The notes under the pieces are model-generated. The model was not told the DNA's origin. It saw only the letters and a list, made by a program, of their open reading frames with translations, and did not search any database. A program made the position numbers and the translations under genes. From Candidatus Didemnitutus sp. (GTDB taxonomy: Bacteria > Verrucomicrobiota > Verrucomicrobiia > Opitutales > Opitutaceae), in contig JAHCAY010000001.1 of the NCBI GenBank assembly GCA_019634575.1, positions 1,302,001 through 1,366,000 of the forward strand: a stretch of DNA of 64,000 nucleotides. The letters run 5' to 3'. Shown one piece after another: positions 51,578 through 60,894 of this stretch. How positions within the stretch are numbered: the first letter of the stretch is position 1; the number at the start of each line of letters is the position of its first letter.

Positions 51578-52239
51578 AGTTCCTGCTCCGCCTTTTCGTC
51601 GTCCTGTTGCCGTGGCCCTTGCGGCGCCGGGCGCTCGGCGCGTTCTTCGGCTACGAGATCCATCCGACCGCGCGCATCGGCTGCTCATGGATCTTTCCGG
51701 AGAAGCTCGTGATGGCGCAGGGCGCGCGCATCGGCCACTTCACGGTCGCGCGACACCTCGCCCGCATCGAGCTCGCGGCGCACTCGATCATCGAGCGCAA
51801 CAACTGGATCACCGGCTTCCCGCGCGGCGGCGCGCGACATTTCGCACATCGTCCGGATCGCGATCCTGCCTTGGTCGTGGGCGAGCACGCCGCGATCACG
51901 AAGGCGCATCATTTCGATTGCACCGACCGGATCACGATCGGTGCGTTCACGACGGTGGCGGGCTATCGGTCGCAATTCCTCACCCACTCCATCGATGTCG
52001 TGGAAAACCGCCAGGATTGCGCGCCCATCACGATCGGCGCGCGCTGTTTTGTCGGCACCGCGGTGGTGGCGCTCGGCGGCTCGCGCCTGCCCGATCGGTC
52101 CGTGCTCGGCGCGATGGCGTTGCTGAATCGGGCGCACGATCAACCGGGCTGGCTCTACGCCGGTGTGCCGGCGCGTCCGGTGAAGGAACTGCCGGCGGAT
52201 GCGGCGTATTTTCACCGCGCGGAGGGCTGGGTGTGGTGA
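51574..52239 (+). CDS. Left-handed beta-helix acetyltransferase (WbbJ/DapH-like)
   Basis: 221 residues. Hexapeptide-repeat strands (ARIGCSWIFPEKLVMAQGAR, IGHFTVARHLARIELAAH, DRITIGAFTTVAGYR) with H-S-I near the active-site turn, and APITIGARCFVGTAVVALGG then PARPVKELP at the end. Transfers acetyl from CoA to a sugar. ATGA overlap with the GT4 upstream. Confidence 0.88.
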   Translation: MKFLLRLFVVLLPWPLRRRALGAFFGYEIHPTARIGCSWIFPEKLVMAQGARIGHFTVARHLARIELAAHSIIERNNWITGFPRGGARHFAHRPDRDPALVVGEHAAITKAHHFDCTDRITIGAFTTVAGYRSQFLTHSIDVVENRQDCAPITIGARCFVGTAVVALGGSRLPDRSVLGAMALLNRAHDQPGWLYAGVPARPVKELPADAAYFHRAEGWVW

Positions 52240-52255
52240 GCTCGCGCGACTAAGC

Positions 52256-53452
52256 ATGGCGCGGCGCATCCTCCAAGTCGTTCGCTCGCTCCGCTCCGAA
52301 ACCGGCGGCGTCGCGGTCGCTGCGCGCACCCTCGAGGCGACGCTCACGGCGCGGGGCGAGCACGTTTCCACCGTGTCGCTCGATCCGGCGGATGCCGTTC
52401 GGGCTGGCGTGCGGGTTTTCGGTCGTCGTTCCCTCGGCTACGGCTACGCGGCGGATTTCGCGCCGTGGTTGCGCGCCCACCGCGATGAGTTCGACGCCGT
52501 GCTCGTGCACGGCCTGTGGCAATATCCGGGGTTCGGCACATGGCGCGCATTGCGCGATTCGCGCACGCCGTATTTCGTTTTCTGTCACGGGATGCTCGAT
52601 CCGTGGTTCAAGCGCACCTACCCGCTCAAGCATCTGAAAAAATGGCTCTACTGGCCGTGGGCGGAATATCGCGTGCTGCGCGACGCTGCCGGCGTCCTGT
52701 TCACGACCGAGGAGGAGCGCCGGCTCGCGCGCGCGAGCTTCGCGCTCTACCGCGCGCGGGAGCACGTCGTGCCACTCGGTGTCAGCACGCCTCCCGTCGA
52801 TACCCCGGAACAACACGCCGCTTTCCGGGCGCGATTGCCCGCGCTCGGGACGCGGCCGTTTCTGCTGTTTCTCGGACGCATCCATCCGAAGAAAGGCCTG
52901 GAGGAACTCCTGCGCGGCTACGCCGCAGTCGAGAGAGCAACGACCGGTGTGCCGGATTTGGTCATCGCAGGACCCTGCGGCGATGAATCATTTCGCGCGC
53001 ACCTGCGCACTCTCGCAGCTGGGCTCGGCGTCGGCGAGCGGGTGCACTGGCTGCCGATGATCGAGGGCGAGGAAAAATGGGGCGCGCTGCGCGCGTGCGA
53101 AGCGTTTGTGCTGTTCTCACATCAGGAAAATTTCGGGCTGGCGGTCGTGGAGGCGCTGGCTTGCGGACGCCCGGTGCTGATCAGCGACCAAGTGAATGTC
53201 TGGCGCGAAATCGCGGAGACCGGCGCGGGACTCGTGGGGCCCGATACCGTGGAAGGCGCCACGGCCACACTCGCCCGCTGGCTCGGCAGCGAAACTCCCG
53301 CCCGAGAGGCCATGGCTGAGGCGAGCCAGCGTTGCTTCGAGCGCCATTTCGCGACCGAGCCCGCCGCCGAGTGCCTCATGGCGGCGATCGAGGCGGCGCT
53401 TGCACGCTCGACGCCCGGCTCGTCATCGGCAACGCTTCGCGCCGCCTCATGA
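52256..53452 (+). CDS. Family 4 glycosyltransferase
   Basis: 398 residues from MARRILQVVRSLRSETGGV. GT-B: FLLFLGRIHPKKGLEELLRGY, EAFVLFSHQENFGLAVVEALACGRPVLISD (E-x7-E), acceptor half with YFVFCHGMLDPWFKRTYPLK. It starts 16 bases after the acetyltransferase, a small break in the overlapping chain, and its TGA overlaps the next ATG. Confidence 0.93.
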   Translation: MARRILQVVRSLRSETGGVAVAARTLEATLTARGEHVSTVSLDPADAVRAGVRVFGRRSLGYGYAADFAPWLRAHRDEFDAVLVHGLWQYPGFGTWRALRDSRTPYFVFCHGMLDPWFKRTYPLKHLKKWLYWPWAEYRVLRDAAGVLFTTEEERRLARASFALYRAREHVVPLGVSTPPVDTPEQHAAFRARLPALGTRPFLLFLGRIHPKKGLEELLRGYAAVERATTGVPDLVIAGPCGDESFRAHLRTLAAGLGVGERVHWLPMIEGEEKWGALRACEAFVLFSHQENFGLAVVEALACGRPVLISDQVNVWREIAETGAGLVGPDTVEGATATLARWLGSETPAREAMAEASQRCFERHFATEPAAECLMAAIEAALARSTPGSSSATLRAAS

Positions 53453-53985
53453 GCAAGTCGCCCCTCGTTCGCCGTCAGGCCCCCGGCCGCAGCACACCCT
53501 GGACGCTCACGCGCCGGCTCACGATGCTCGCTTGGGATTTTTGCTGGCCGCTGTTGTGCCAGTGGACGCCCAAACCGCTCAATCCATGGCGCCTGTTCGT
53601 GCTGCGGGTTTTCGGTGCCAAGATCGTCGGCACGCCCTTCGTGCACCAGCGCGCGCGCATCGCGATGCCTTGGAACGTGGAGTTGCACGACGCCGCGTGC
53701 GTCGGCGACCGCGCAAATCTGTATTCACTGGACCGCATCACCCTGCTGCCCGGAGCACTGGTCGCGCAAGAGGCCTACCTTTGCACGGGGACGCACGACC
53801 TCGCGGACCGCGAGTGGCCGCTGCTGACCGCGCCGATTGTGGTCGGCGCGCGCGCGTTTGTCGGAGCACGGGCGTTCGTGTTGCCGGGCGTCACGATCGG
53901 TGAGCACGCGGTGGTCGGAGCGATGAGCGTGGTCACCCGCGAAGTGCCGGCCGGCGCAACCGTGCGCGGCAATCCGGCGCGTTAG
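53449..53985 (+). CDS. WcaF-like acetyltransferase
   Basis: 178 residues. Left-handed beta-helix acetyltransferase: KIVGTPFVHQRARIAMPWNV, YLCTGTHDLADREWPLLTAP (catalytic H in T-G-T-H-D), IVVGARAFVGARAFVLPGVT and the terminal PAGATVRGNPAR. WcaF/CysE-like proteins O-acetylate colanic-acid-type polysaccharides. Last gene of the long operon; the next gene is on the other strand. Confidence 0.92.
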   Translation: MSKSPLVRRQAPGRSTPWTLTRRLTMLAWDFCWPLLCQWTPKPLNPWRLFVLRVFGAKIVGTPFVHQRARIAMPWNVELHDAACVGDRANLYSLDRITLLPGALVAQEAYLCTGTHDLADREWPLLTAPIVVGARAFVGARAFVLPGVTIGEHAVVGAMSVVTREVPAGATVRGNPAR

Positions 53986-54001
53986 AGCCGGGCGCTCCAG
54001 C

Positions 54002-54027
54002 AAAAACGCCAGCCGACCGGCTGGCGT
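54002..54027 (-). terminator. Terminator of the yugP-like gene (minus strand)
   Basis: An 8-bp GC stem (54007-54014 with 54019-54026) with a 4-base loop. On the minus strand it is followed by TTTTT (54002-54006 are A on the plus strand). It lies 33 bases past the yugP-like stop. Lacking a T-run on the plus side, it would serve the glycan operon poorly as a factor-independent terminator. Confidence 0.8.
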
Positions 54028-54059
54028 GGGACGAAGTCTAGCGTGGGAGTGCGCATCGC

Positions 54060-54770
54060 TCAGTCGCTGCGACGGCCGCCGGTCAGCAGCAGGAGCAAGT
54101 AGAGCAGATTGCCGAGGGTTGCGACAAAGGCGGCGACGTAGGTGAGCGCGGCCGCATCGAGCGTCTCGTTCACGCCTTCCATCTCGTCGCGACCGACGAT
54201 GCCGAGATTGACGAGCTGCAGTTTTGCGCGGCGACTGGCATCGAATTCCACCGGCAACGTCACGAGCTGAAAGAGCGCGATCACACACAGCGCGGCCACG
54301 CCGAGCTGGAGCATGAGGATGCCGAAAAACTTCATGCCGAGCAGGGACGCGATCAGGATGCCGAAACTCAGCACGCCCCACGCGACTGGAGCGGCAATCT
54401 GCATCGCGGGCACCAGCGCTTGGCGGACATTCATCATCGCGTATCCCACCTTGTGCTGGATGGCGTGACCGGCTTCGTGCGCCGCGACGCCGAGCGCAGC
54501 GAGACTGGTGCCGTCGTAATTGTGCTCCGAGAGCGCAAGCTTGCGCGTCGAAGGATCGTAGTGGTCCGTCAACTGCCCCTCGACCCGGACGATCTGCACG
54601 TCGTGAATGCCGGCGCTTTCCATGACCGCAGCGGCGGCCTCACGTCCGGTGATGCGGCCGCGCGACGGGATTTGGATGTTCTTGTTATAGGCACTCGAAA
54701 CGCGCATCTGCGCGTAGAGGCCGAACAGGAGCGGAACGATGATGAGGAGAATCCAGAGCGGGAAGGGCAT
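54060..54770 (-). CDS. YugP-family zinc metallopeptidase
   Basis: 236 residues, PF04298. Membrane protein with an N-terminal helix, cytoplasmic/loop HExxH site (GVAAHEAGHAIQHKVGY, about residues 93-109), preceded by RGRITGREAAAAVMESAGI and LTDHYDPSTRKLALSEHNYDG, and three C-terminal helices. The length and order of motifs are typical. Probable role is membrane or envelope protein turnover. Own terminator downstream. Confidence 0.93.
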   Translation of the reverse strand: MPFPLWILLIIVPLLFGLYAQMRVSSAYNKNIQIPSRGRITGREAAAAVMESAGIHDVQIVRVEGQLTDHYDPSTRKLALSEHNYDGTSLAALGVAAHEAGHAIQHKVGYAMMNVRQALVPAMQIAAPVAWGVLSFGILIASLLGMKFFGILMLQLGVAALCVIALFQLVTLPVEFDASRRAKLQLVNLGIVGRDEMEGVNETLDAAALTYVAAFVATLGNLLYLLLLLTGGRRSD

Positions 54771-54805
54771 GGTGAAATTGGTTTCCCGTCTAAAATCCGC
54801 AGCGC

Positions 54806-54832
54806 CGCGGAATTTTCCAGAGAAATTCCGCG
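54806..54832. repeat. Inverted repeat between TonB receptor and yugP-like genes
   Basis: A 10-bp perfect stem (54806-54815 with 54823-54832) with a 7-base loop lies in the 94-base gap. No T-run follows on either strand, so it is not a standard terminator; it could be a transcript-processing or factor-dependent termination hairpin. Confidence 0.55.
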
Positions 54833-54864
54833 CGCTGGAAACAGCCCGAAGGCCGTGTAATCCC

Positions 54865-56742
54865 TCACCAGCGGAAGGCGGCGGACACCGACCACTGCCG
54901 CGGCGAGGCGGGCACGGCCGGAACTTCCTGAAAGCGCGAATTCCACAGGTTATCCACGAGCAACGAGAGCTCCCAGCGCGGAAATGCGCTCGGTGAAAAA
55001 TAAAGACCGAGGGACGAGATCAGCGCCTCGTCCCCACCGATGACACGGAGGGAATTCGGCGCTTGGACACGATACTCGTTGTCCGACCGCACCTCGACAC
55101 CCTGCGCGACGCGCCAACGGATCGCCGCGGTCGCGCGCTGCTCGGGGAAATTCAAGGCATAGAAGCTCGCATCGACGAGCGCGGAACCGTAATCGCTGCG
55201 CTTGTGCAGCCACGCATAGCTCAACGTGAGGTCCACTTGCGCGCTGCGCCGGGTGGTCAGAATCTCGACGCCATCGGTGACCGTATCGACGGGATTTGCA
55301 GTGCGCGCCGTGACGCCGCGCCGGAACGTCCAATCCACCAAGCGATCGTCCCACCGGCGAAACATCGCCAGCTCAACCGACCAATCGCAGACGCCGAACG
55401 CAGCGGCCAGCTCGAGATTCCGCGCCCGTGAGCGAGCGAGATCCGGATTTCCCCGGAAAAGACCGCTCGTCGCGTTGGAATTCAGCGCGGTGTAGGAAGG
55501 CAACTGGGTGGTCTCGGAGTATTCGCCCCGGATCGTGCGGCCCGCCGCGCCGCGCCATTCGAGTTCAGCGATCGGCGACCAAGCCGAACCGTCGCGGTCG
55601 GAATGGTCGAGCGCTCCGCCCGCGCGGGCCGTCACGCTTCCTGCATCGGTGGGCCTTGAGAATTCGGGCAGCAACGTGACCTTTTCGAGCGATCGCTCGT
55701 TGAAACGGCCGAACGTCAACGCCGTCGACGCGAGATGATCCCGCTGCGCCTCGAACGAATAGCCGAGTGCGGCGGAGGCAAATTGCACCCGTCCGCTCGC
55801 GGCGAGCCCGCGCAGCCAAGTCGTGTGTTGAAACGGATTCGAGGCCCCCGGGACGAGGCGGTTGAATTCATAGTCATCCTTGTTGCGCCGGTAGAACGCG
55901 GCCGCCTGAAACTCGCTGCCCGCCTGGCTACGCCACGAGTGATTGAGCGCGATCAACACGGTTTGCAGGTTCTCAGACTCGTTGAAACCGAACGGCGTGT
56001 AGAGATTCGGCCAGCCGAAGAACTTGTGCTGGTAACCGACGAAAAGGTCCGTCTGCGCACGCGCATCCGCCGAGCGCCGCTGCACGCGCGCAGCCACGCG
56101 CGAGAAATCGTGGTCACCGAAGGCGATTGCTCCGTCTGATTGCGATCGCGCCCACGAGACGTCACCGGCGAGACCGGTGGGCGTATCAGCGGCCCGGCTC
56201 ACGTAGATCGCCTGCCGGTTGAAATCGTGTGGCCCGGTCGCAAACGAAACCCGGCCACCCGTGCGCACCGGCGCCCAGCCGAATTCAACGGATCCAGTGC
56301 CGGCGTTGAGGCCGCGAGCGGCATTGGCCGCACCGGTGACCACGGCGGGCGCAGTCAGCATTTCAGGAGCAACCGGGAGTTCGAAAAGGTAGTGTCCAGT
56401 CTGAGGATCCGCGAGCGCCGCCGCTCCGATTCGGACACCGGTGGATTCGAATACGCCACCGCGCAGGCTGACATCGGCTTGAGCTTCGGCGAAATTCCGC
56501 GCCTGCACGTCAACCCGTGGCTCAAATCGCAGTGCCGTGATCGGCATTCCCAGCGTGCCCGCCGGTTCGTCGTTGGCCACACGGGCCTCAGTCACCACGA
56601 ACTCAGGGAGTTTTTTCGCCGCTCCATCGTTCTCATCGGCCCAAAGGCGAGCGGCGAAAAGCGCTGCCAATGTCGAAAAAACGGCCGCCGCGCGCCCGAC
56701 GGAACGAGCAATGTTTCCAATCCAAGGAAATGAACTTAACAT
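54865..56742 (-). CDS. TonB-dependent outer-membrane receptor
   Basis: 625 residues from MLSSFPWIGNIARSV at 56742. The ORF could extend upstream, but this ATG gives a signal peptide ending near LFAARLWADE. Next come a TonB-box-like LPEFVVTEARV, a plug domain (MPITALRFEPRVDVQARNF, ADVSLRGGVFESTGVRIGAA) and a barrel whose strands run to the C-terminal WSVSAAFRW. Family members import siderophores, cobalamin or glycans; the ligand cannot be told. A ferredoxin lies upstream on the same strand beyond a terminator. Confidence 0.88.
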   Translation of the reverse strand: MLSSFPWIGNIARSVGRAAAVFSTLAALFAARLWADENDGAAKKLPEFVVTEARVANDEPAGTLGMPITALRFEPRVDVQARNFAEAQADVSLRGGVFESTGVRIGAAALADPQTGHYLFELPVAPEMLTAPAVVTGAANAARGLNAGTGSVEFGWAPVRTGGRVSFATGPHDFNRQAIYVSRAADTPTGLAGDVSWARSQSDGAIAFGDHDFSRVAARVQRRSADARAQTDLFVGYQHKFFGWPNLYTPFGFNESENLQTVLIALNHSWRSQAGSEFQAAAFYRRNKDDYEFNRLVPGASNPFQHTTWLRGLAASGRVQFASAALGYSFEAQRDHLASTALTFGRFNERSLEKVTLLPEFSRPTDAGSVTARAGGALDHSDRDGSAWSPIAELEWRGAAGRTIRGEYSETTQLPSYTALNSNATSGLFRGNPDLARSRARNLELAAAFGVCDWSVELAMFRRWDDRLVDWTFRRGVTARTANPVDTVTDGVEILTTRRSAQVDLTLSYAWLHKRSDYGSALVDASFYALNFPEQRATAAIRWRVAQGVEVRSDNEYRVQAPNSLRVIGGDEALISSLGLYFSPSAFPRWELSLLVDNLWNSRFQEVPAVPASPRQWSVSAAFRW

Positions 56743-56749
56743 AAGAATC

Positions 56750-56780
56750 AAAAAGAAACCGCTGCGGGGAACCGCAGCGG
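56750..56780 (-). terminator. Terminator of the ferredoxin gene
   Basis: A 9-bp stem (56759-56767 with 56772-56780) with a GGAA loop (56768-56771), followed on the minus strand by TTTCTTTTT. It separates the ferredoxin gene from the TonB-receptor gene, which starts just 8 bases further on. Confidence 0.88.
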
Positions 56781-56806
56781 CAATTCGCGTGATGCGGGAG
56801 CGAAGA

Positions 56807-57040
56807 TTACTCGCCGTCGTTGCCGATCGCCTCCACCGGACAACCCTCGAGGGCTTCCATGCAGAGCGCCGTTTCTTCTTCCGTCGTCGGTTGCTTGTGG
56901 ACGAAGGAATAGCCGCCCTCGTCGTGGCGGGTGAAGAAACCCGGGGCCGTCTCGCGACAAAGATCGCAGTCAATGCACTGCTGATCGACGTAGAACTTAC
57001 CTGCAGCGTTTTCCTTCCATTTCTCTGCTTTGTTGGCCAT
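56807..57040 (-). CDS. Small [4Fe-4S] ferredoxin
   Basis: 77 residues from MANKAEKWKENAAGK; the frame is open 19 codons upstream but that part overlaps the promoter region. One complete cluster motif: C-I-D-C-D-L-C (residues ~21-27), with the partner Cys in LEGCPVEAIG near the C-terminus. A lone C in ALCMEAL lies between. Electron-transfer protein; partner not indicated. Divergent from the rhomboid gene. Confidence 0.9.
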   Translation of the reverse strand: MANKAEKWKENAAGKFYVDQQCIDCDLCRETAPGFFTRHDEGGYSFVHKQPTTEEETALCMEALEGCPVEAIGNDGE

Positions 57041-57165
57041 GGGCGGGATACAAGGACATTGAAATTCCGTGTCAAGCGGGCGAACCGGATCGGCCACTCG
57101 GTCCGCGTCATGCGCGAGCGGAGCTCGGGCTTGTATTTGGGAGGGGCGCGCGTAAGTTGCGCACG

Positions 57166-58059
57166 ATGCTTTCGGACCGCTCTTACATGCGCTCGGATTA
57201 CCCGCGCGAGGCCACCTCGGCTCTCACTTGGATTATCAGCGCGGTCATTGCGGGCTCGGTGCTGCAGCTCGTTTTCGAGCGGTTCTTCAACAGCGCATCG
57301 TTCCAGCAACTCTTCGCGCTGACGCCAGCCTCGCTCTGGCACGGCCAAATTTGGCGGTTGGTGACTTACTCCCTGCTGCACGGCGGAGTCCTTCATTTTG
57401 TCCTGAATTGCCTCGGCCTTTTCCTGATCGGCCGGGAAATCGCGCCCATTCTCGGCTCGCGAGGCCTGTTCCAATTCTACCTCAGCACCGCGATCGTCGG
57501 CGGGCTGGCGTGGGTCGCGACCCACTCTTGGGGCGCACCGCCCTTCCCTTTGGTCGGAGCGTCGGGCGTGCTCGCTGGCATGTTCGTCTTTTTCGCCTGC
57601 ATCGCGCCGGAACGCGAAATCACCTTCCTCGTCCTTTTCGTCCTGCCCGTAACCCTGAAACCCAAGCTGCTCGCGTGGATGCTGCTCGCGTTCGATGCAC
57701 TCGGCTTCCTCTTCAGCGAACTACCGGGCGGCTCCTTCGATACCGGCATCGCCCACTCCGCCCATCTCGGAGGCATGCTTGCCGGCTGGCTCTACTACCG
57801 GTTCTTTTTTGCGCGTAACGGGCTGGATCGCGCCGCCGAGACGGTATTTCGCCTGCCGCAACTCTTCCGGCGGAAGAAAAACGCCGCCGTCCAAATACCG
57901 GCGACCGGCACGGCCGCAGCGGGTTTAAATCCCCCCGCCAACCTTCGCGCGGAAGTGGATCGCATTCTCGATAAGATAAATTCGCACGGCTTCGGCGCTC
58001 TTACTGAGCAGGAGAAACGTCTGCTCGACGATGCCAAAGACCTCCTCAGCCGCCGTTGA
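57166..58059 (+). CDS. Rhomboid-family intramembrane serine protease
   Basis: 297 residues from ATG at 57166; a TTG nine bases earlier is also in frame. Six helices in the rhomboid fold: LWHGQIWRLVTYSLLHGGVLHFVLNCLGL (L1 loop and H-x3-N region), catalytic Ser in VGASGVLAGMFVFFA and catalytic His in GIAHSAHLGGMLAGWLYYRF. A C-terminal ~75-residue cytoplasmic tail (LRAEVDRILDKINSHGFGAL) resembles the DUF6576 tail of related rhomboids. Cleaves membrane proteins within the bilayer. Confidence 0.92.
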   Translation: MLSDRSYMRSDYPREATSALTWIISAVIAGSVLQLVFERFFNSASFQQLFALTPASLWHGQIWRLVTYSLLHGGVLHFVLNCLGLFLIGREIAPILGSRGLFQFYLSTAIVGGLAWVATHSWGAPPFPLVGASGVLAGMFVFFACIAPEREITFLVLFVLPVTLKPKLLAWMLLAFDALGFLFSELPGGSFDTGIAHSAHLGGMLAGWLYYRFFFARNGLDRAAETVFRLPQLFRRKKNAAVQIPATGTAAAGLNPPANLRAEVDRILDKINSHGFGALTEQEKRLLDDAKDLLSRR

Positions 58060-58203
58060 CGCCCTCAAGCTCGCCAACCGCGCGCCGATGTTGATCCGTT
58101 TGCCCCACGCAAGCGCCGCACTTTCCGCGCGCTTCGCCGCACCCAGCCCATAATTCACCGATTTAAGAAACAAACCCCCGCTCCACGCGACTAACTCCTC
58201 CGC

Positions 58204-60378
58204 ATGCGCCTTCCACGCTTTCTCCGCACCGTCCTCTGGCTTGCCGCCGCGCCCGTGGCTTTCGCGATCACCGATCGCGACTACTCCACGAATCCCCTCA
58301 TGCAAAACGAGGTGCGCACGCTCAAGCAGATGCTCGACTACGTGCACTTCAACCGCAACGGCATCAAGGCGGACGACTACCCCAGACTCATCACCGACTA
58401 CATGGCGCTCCTCGATCCGCAGCGCCTCTATTTCACCGCAGCCGACGAGCAGGCCCTCCGCCGCCTCTATGGCACCAACATGGAGAACGACCTCGCCTAC
58501 CGCGGCAACATCGACGCCGCCTTCAAGATCTTCGGCCTCTTCGAGGAACGCGCCCGCAGCCGCGTCACCTGGGTGAAGGATCAGCTCGCCAAGGACATCG
58601 ACCTCACCGCCGACGAGACCTACACGATCGACCGCACCAAAGGCCCTTGGCCCGCCGACGCCACCGAAGCCGACTCCATCTGGTCCCGCCGCCTGAAGGC
58701 CGAGCTGATCAACGAGCTGCTCAACAAAAAGACCCTCGAAGCCGCCAAGGCCACCATCACCAAACGCTTCGATCGCTTCCTCAAGAACACCGCGGAGGTC
58801 CAACCCTCCGAGATCGAAGCCCGCTTTCTCACCGCCCTCACCCGGCTCTACGATCCGCACTCCTCCTACTTTTCCTCCAGCGATCTCGAAGACTTCAACG
58901 TCGACATCAATCTCCACCTCGTCGGCATCGGCGCCGTCCTCACGGTTGACGAAGAAGGCTACTGCAAGATCGTCAGCATCGTCCCCGGCGGCCCCGCCGA
59001 TCTCACCGGCAAGCTGAAACCCAACGACAAAATCATCGCCGTCCAACAGGAAGGCCAGGAAGCCGTCGACGTCGTCGGCATGCGCAACAAACAAATCGTC
59101 CAGATGATCCGCGGCGCCAAGGACACCAAAGTCACGCTCTCCGTCATCCCCCAGAAAGCCGTCGACCAGTCCAAGACCGAGCAAATCACGATCGTCCGCG
59201 ACAACATCAAGATCAACCAAGCCCGCGCCACCGCCGACCTCTACGAAGTCCCCGACGCCACCGGCAAAATCTCCCCCATCGGCGTGATCACGCTGAACTC
59301 CTTCTACGGCGAGGGCGGCGACACCGACGAAGCCACGCGCGCCTCCGCCAGCAACGACGTCGCCGAACTCATCACGAAACTCAAAAAGGAAAACATCACC
59401 GCCCTCGTCCTCGACCTGCGCCGCAACGGCGGCGGCCTGCTCTCCGAAGCGATCAACCTCTCCGGCCTCTTCATCGACCAGGGCCCCGTCGTCCAAGTTC
59501 GCGACTCCGCCGGCCGCGTCTCTGTCGGCCGCGACACGAACACCTCCGTCGCCTACGACGGCCCGCTCGCCATCCTCACCTCCCGCTTCAGCGCGTCCGC
59601 CTCGGAGATCTTCGCCGGCGCCATGCAGAACTATGGCCGCGCCGTCATCATCGGCGACAGCTCCACCTACGGCAAAGGCACCGTCCAGGTCATCTTCGAG
59701 ATGGAACGCTACCTCCCGAAACTCTCCCGCGACTACGGCAAGCCCGGCGCCGCCAAGCTGACCACGCAAAAATATTACCTACCCAACGGCTCCTCGACGC
59801 AGAAAAAAGGCGTCACGCCCGACATTGTCCTCCCCTCCATCGACGACTACATCGAAGTCGGCGAAGCCACCGAGCCCAACGCGCTCATGTGGGACGAAAT
59901 CAACTCCACGCCCTTCGTCGGCCGCCCGCTCAATCAAGCCTTCGTCGCCCCGCTCCTCGCCGCCAGCAAGCAGCGCCAGGAATCGCTCGAGGAATTCAGC
60001 GTCCTCAAGCAGAATATCAACTGGTTCAAGGAGCGCACGGAGCAGAAAACCGTCTCGCTGAACCTCGAGAAGCGTCGCGCGGAAAAGCAAACGATCGAGG
60101 CGACCGGCAAGAAATTCGAAGCCGAGTTCAAGACCCTCGCCAAAGCCGACTTCACCAAACGCGAAGTCAAGCTCGACGCCGTCATCAAGAACCCGCCGCC
60201 GCCCGAGCCCCCGCCCGCCGAAGGCGACACCGATGCCGAAGACAGCGCGATCGCCGCGAAATTCGACGTCCATCTCCGCGAAACCCTCCGCGTCGTCTCC
60301 GACGCCGTGCGCCTCGCCGACTCCCCGCTCTGGGCGCGCCGCACGCCGATGCCCGCCAACACGCTCCCGCGCGGCTGA
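58204..60378 (+). CDS. prc: Tail-specific / carboxy-terminal processing protease (Prc/Tsp, S41)
   Basis: 724 residues, with a signal peptide at the N-terminus (FLRTVLWLAAAPVAFA). The Tsp N-terminal helical region is followed by a PDZ domain (VGIGAVLTVDEEGYCKIV, GKLKPNDKIIAV), then the S41 core with LDLRRNGGGLLSEAI, catalytic Ser in RFSASASEIF (residues 461-470) and Lys K491 in STYGKGTVQ. The C-terminal ~150 residues are the Prc-specific extension. Degrades or trims periplasmic proteins by recognising C-termini. Long Pro/Glu linker near residue 660. Typical length of E. coli Prc-type enzymes. Confidence 0.94.
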   Translation: MRLPRFLRTVLWLAAAPVAFAITDRDYSTNPLMQNEVRTLKQMLDYVHFNRNGIKADDYPRLITDYMALLDPQRLYFTAADEQALRRLYGTNMENDLAYRGNIDAAFKIFGLFEERARSRVTWVKDQLAKDIDLTADETYTIDRTKGPWPADATEADSIWSRRLKAELINELLNKKTLEAAKATITKRFDRFLKNTAEVQPSEIEARFLTALTRLYDPHSSYFSSSDLEDFNVDINLHLVGIGAVLTVDEEGYCKIVSIVPGGPADLTGKLKPNDKIIAVQQEGQEAVDVVGMRNKQIVQMIRGAKDTKVTLSVIPQKAVDQSKTEQITIVRDNIKINQARATADLYEVPDATGKISPIGVITLNSFYGEGGDTDEATRASASNDVAELITKLKKENITALVLDLRRNGGGLLSEAINLSGLFIDQGPVVQVRDSAGRVSVGRDTNTSVAYDGPLAILTSRFSASASEIFAGAMQNYGRAVIIGDSSTYGKGTVQVIFEMERYLPKLSRDYGKPGAAKLTTQKYYLPNGSSTQKKGVTPDIVLPSIDDYIEVGEATEPNALMWDEINSTPFVGRPLNQAFVAPLLAASKQRQESLEEFSVLKQNINWFKERTEQKTVSLNLEKRRAEKQTIEATGKKFEAEFKTLAKADFTKREVKLDAVIKNPPPPEPPPAEGDTDAEDSAIAAKFDVHLRETLRVVSDAVRLADSPLWARRTPMPANTLPRG

Positions 60379-60443
60379 CCGGCCGCTCCTCGCCTCCGCA
60401 GCGACGGCACCGTCGAGACACCGCCGGGCGCAGCGATGCCGCT

Positions 60444-60839
60444 CTAAGGTTCCCGTTTGGCCTCGTCCTTCCCCACTTTGTCGCCGCGCAGCATTCGCGC
60501 CACGCGATCATAGGAGAACGAATAGTGCACCGCGACGGCCCCCGCGAGCAGGACCGCCACGCCGCTATCCCCCAGCTCCAGCAACGTGCCGATGGCGAGC
60601 GTGAAGAGTGCGCCCTCGAGGATGAGCCGCGTCCAGCCTGCCACGCATACGACGGGCCGGCCACCATCATTCGGCGTGCGGAAAACCGCCCATACCGAGG
60701 CCGCAACGAGCACGAACAAAATCGCCAGACCGTAACCAACCGCTCCCTCGCCCAACGAAATTCCCAGCCGGGCAAAAACCCACAACGCCGCGCACTCGAG
60801 CGCGAATCTGAAAGCCAAATTCAGCGGATGAGTCGCCAT
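60444..60839 (-). CDS. YrdB-like small membrane protein (DUF2568)
   Basis: 131 residues, four hydrophobic helices (ALECAALWVFARLGISLGEG, VGYGLAILFVLVAASVWAVF, LILEGALFTLAIGTLL, AVLLAGAVAVHYSFSYDRV) with the DUF2568 arrangement. Function unknown. Converges with prc (65-base gap) and lies 55 bases from the prmC stop side, on the same strand as prmC. Confidence 0.75.
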   Translation of the reverse strand: MATHPLNLAFRFALECAALWVFARLGISLGEGAVGYGLAILFVLVAASVWAVFRTPNDGGRPVVCVAGWTRLILEGALFTLAIGTLLELGDSGVAVLLAGAVAVHYSFSYDRVARMLRGDKVGKDEAKREP

Positions 60840-60894
60840 GTTGCTCGCTCAGGCAGGAAGCGCGAAGTCGCGACGGCGATTGCCCGCATCGTCT

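Noticed and set aside
57925..59769. A 614-codon minus-strand open frame
   Set aside because: Antisense to the Prc protease gene; Asp/Gly/Val-rich mirror of its codons, no domain.
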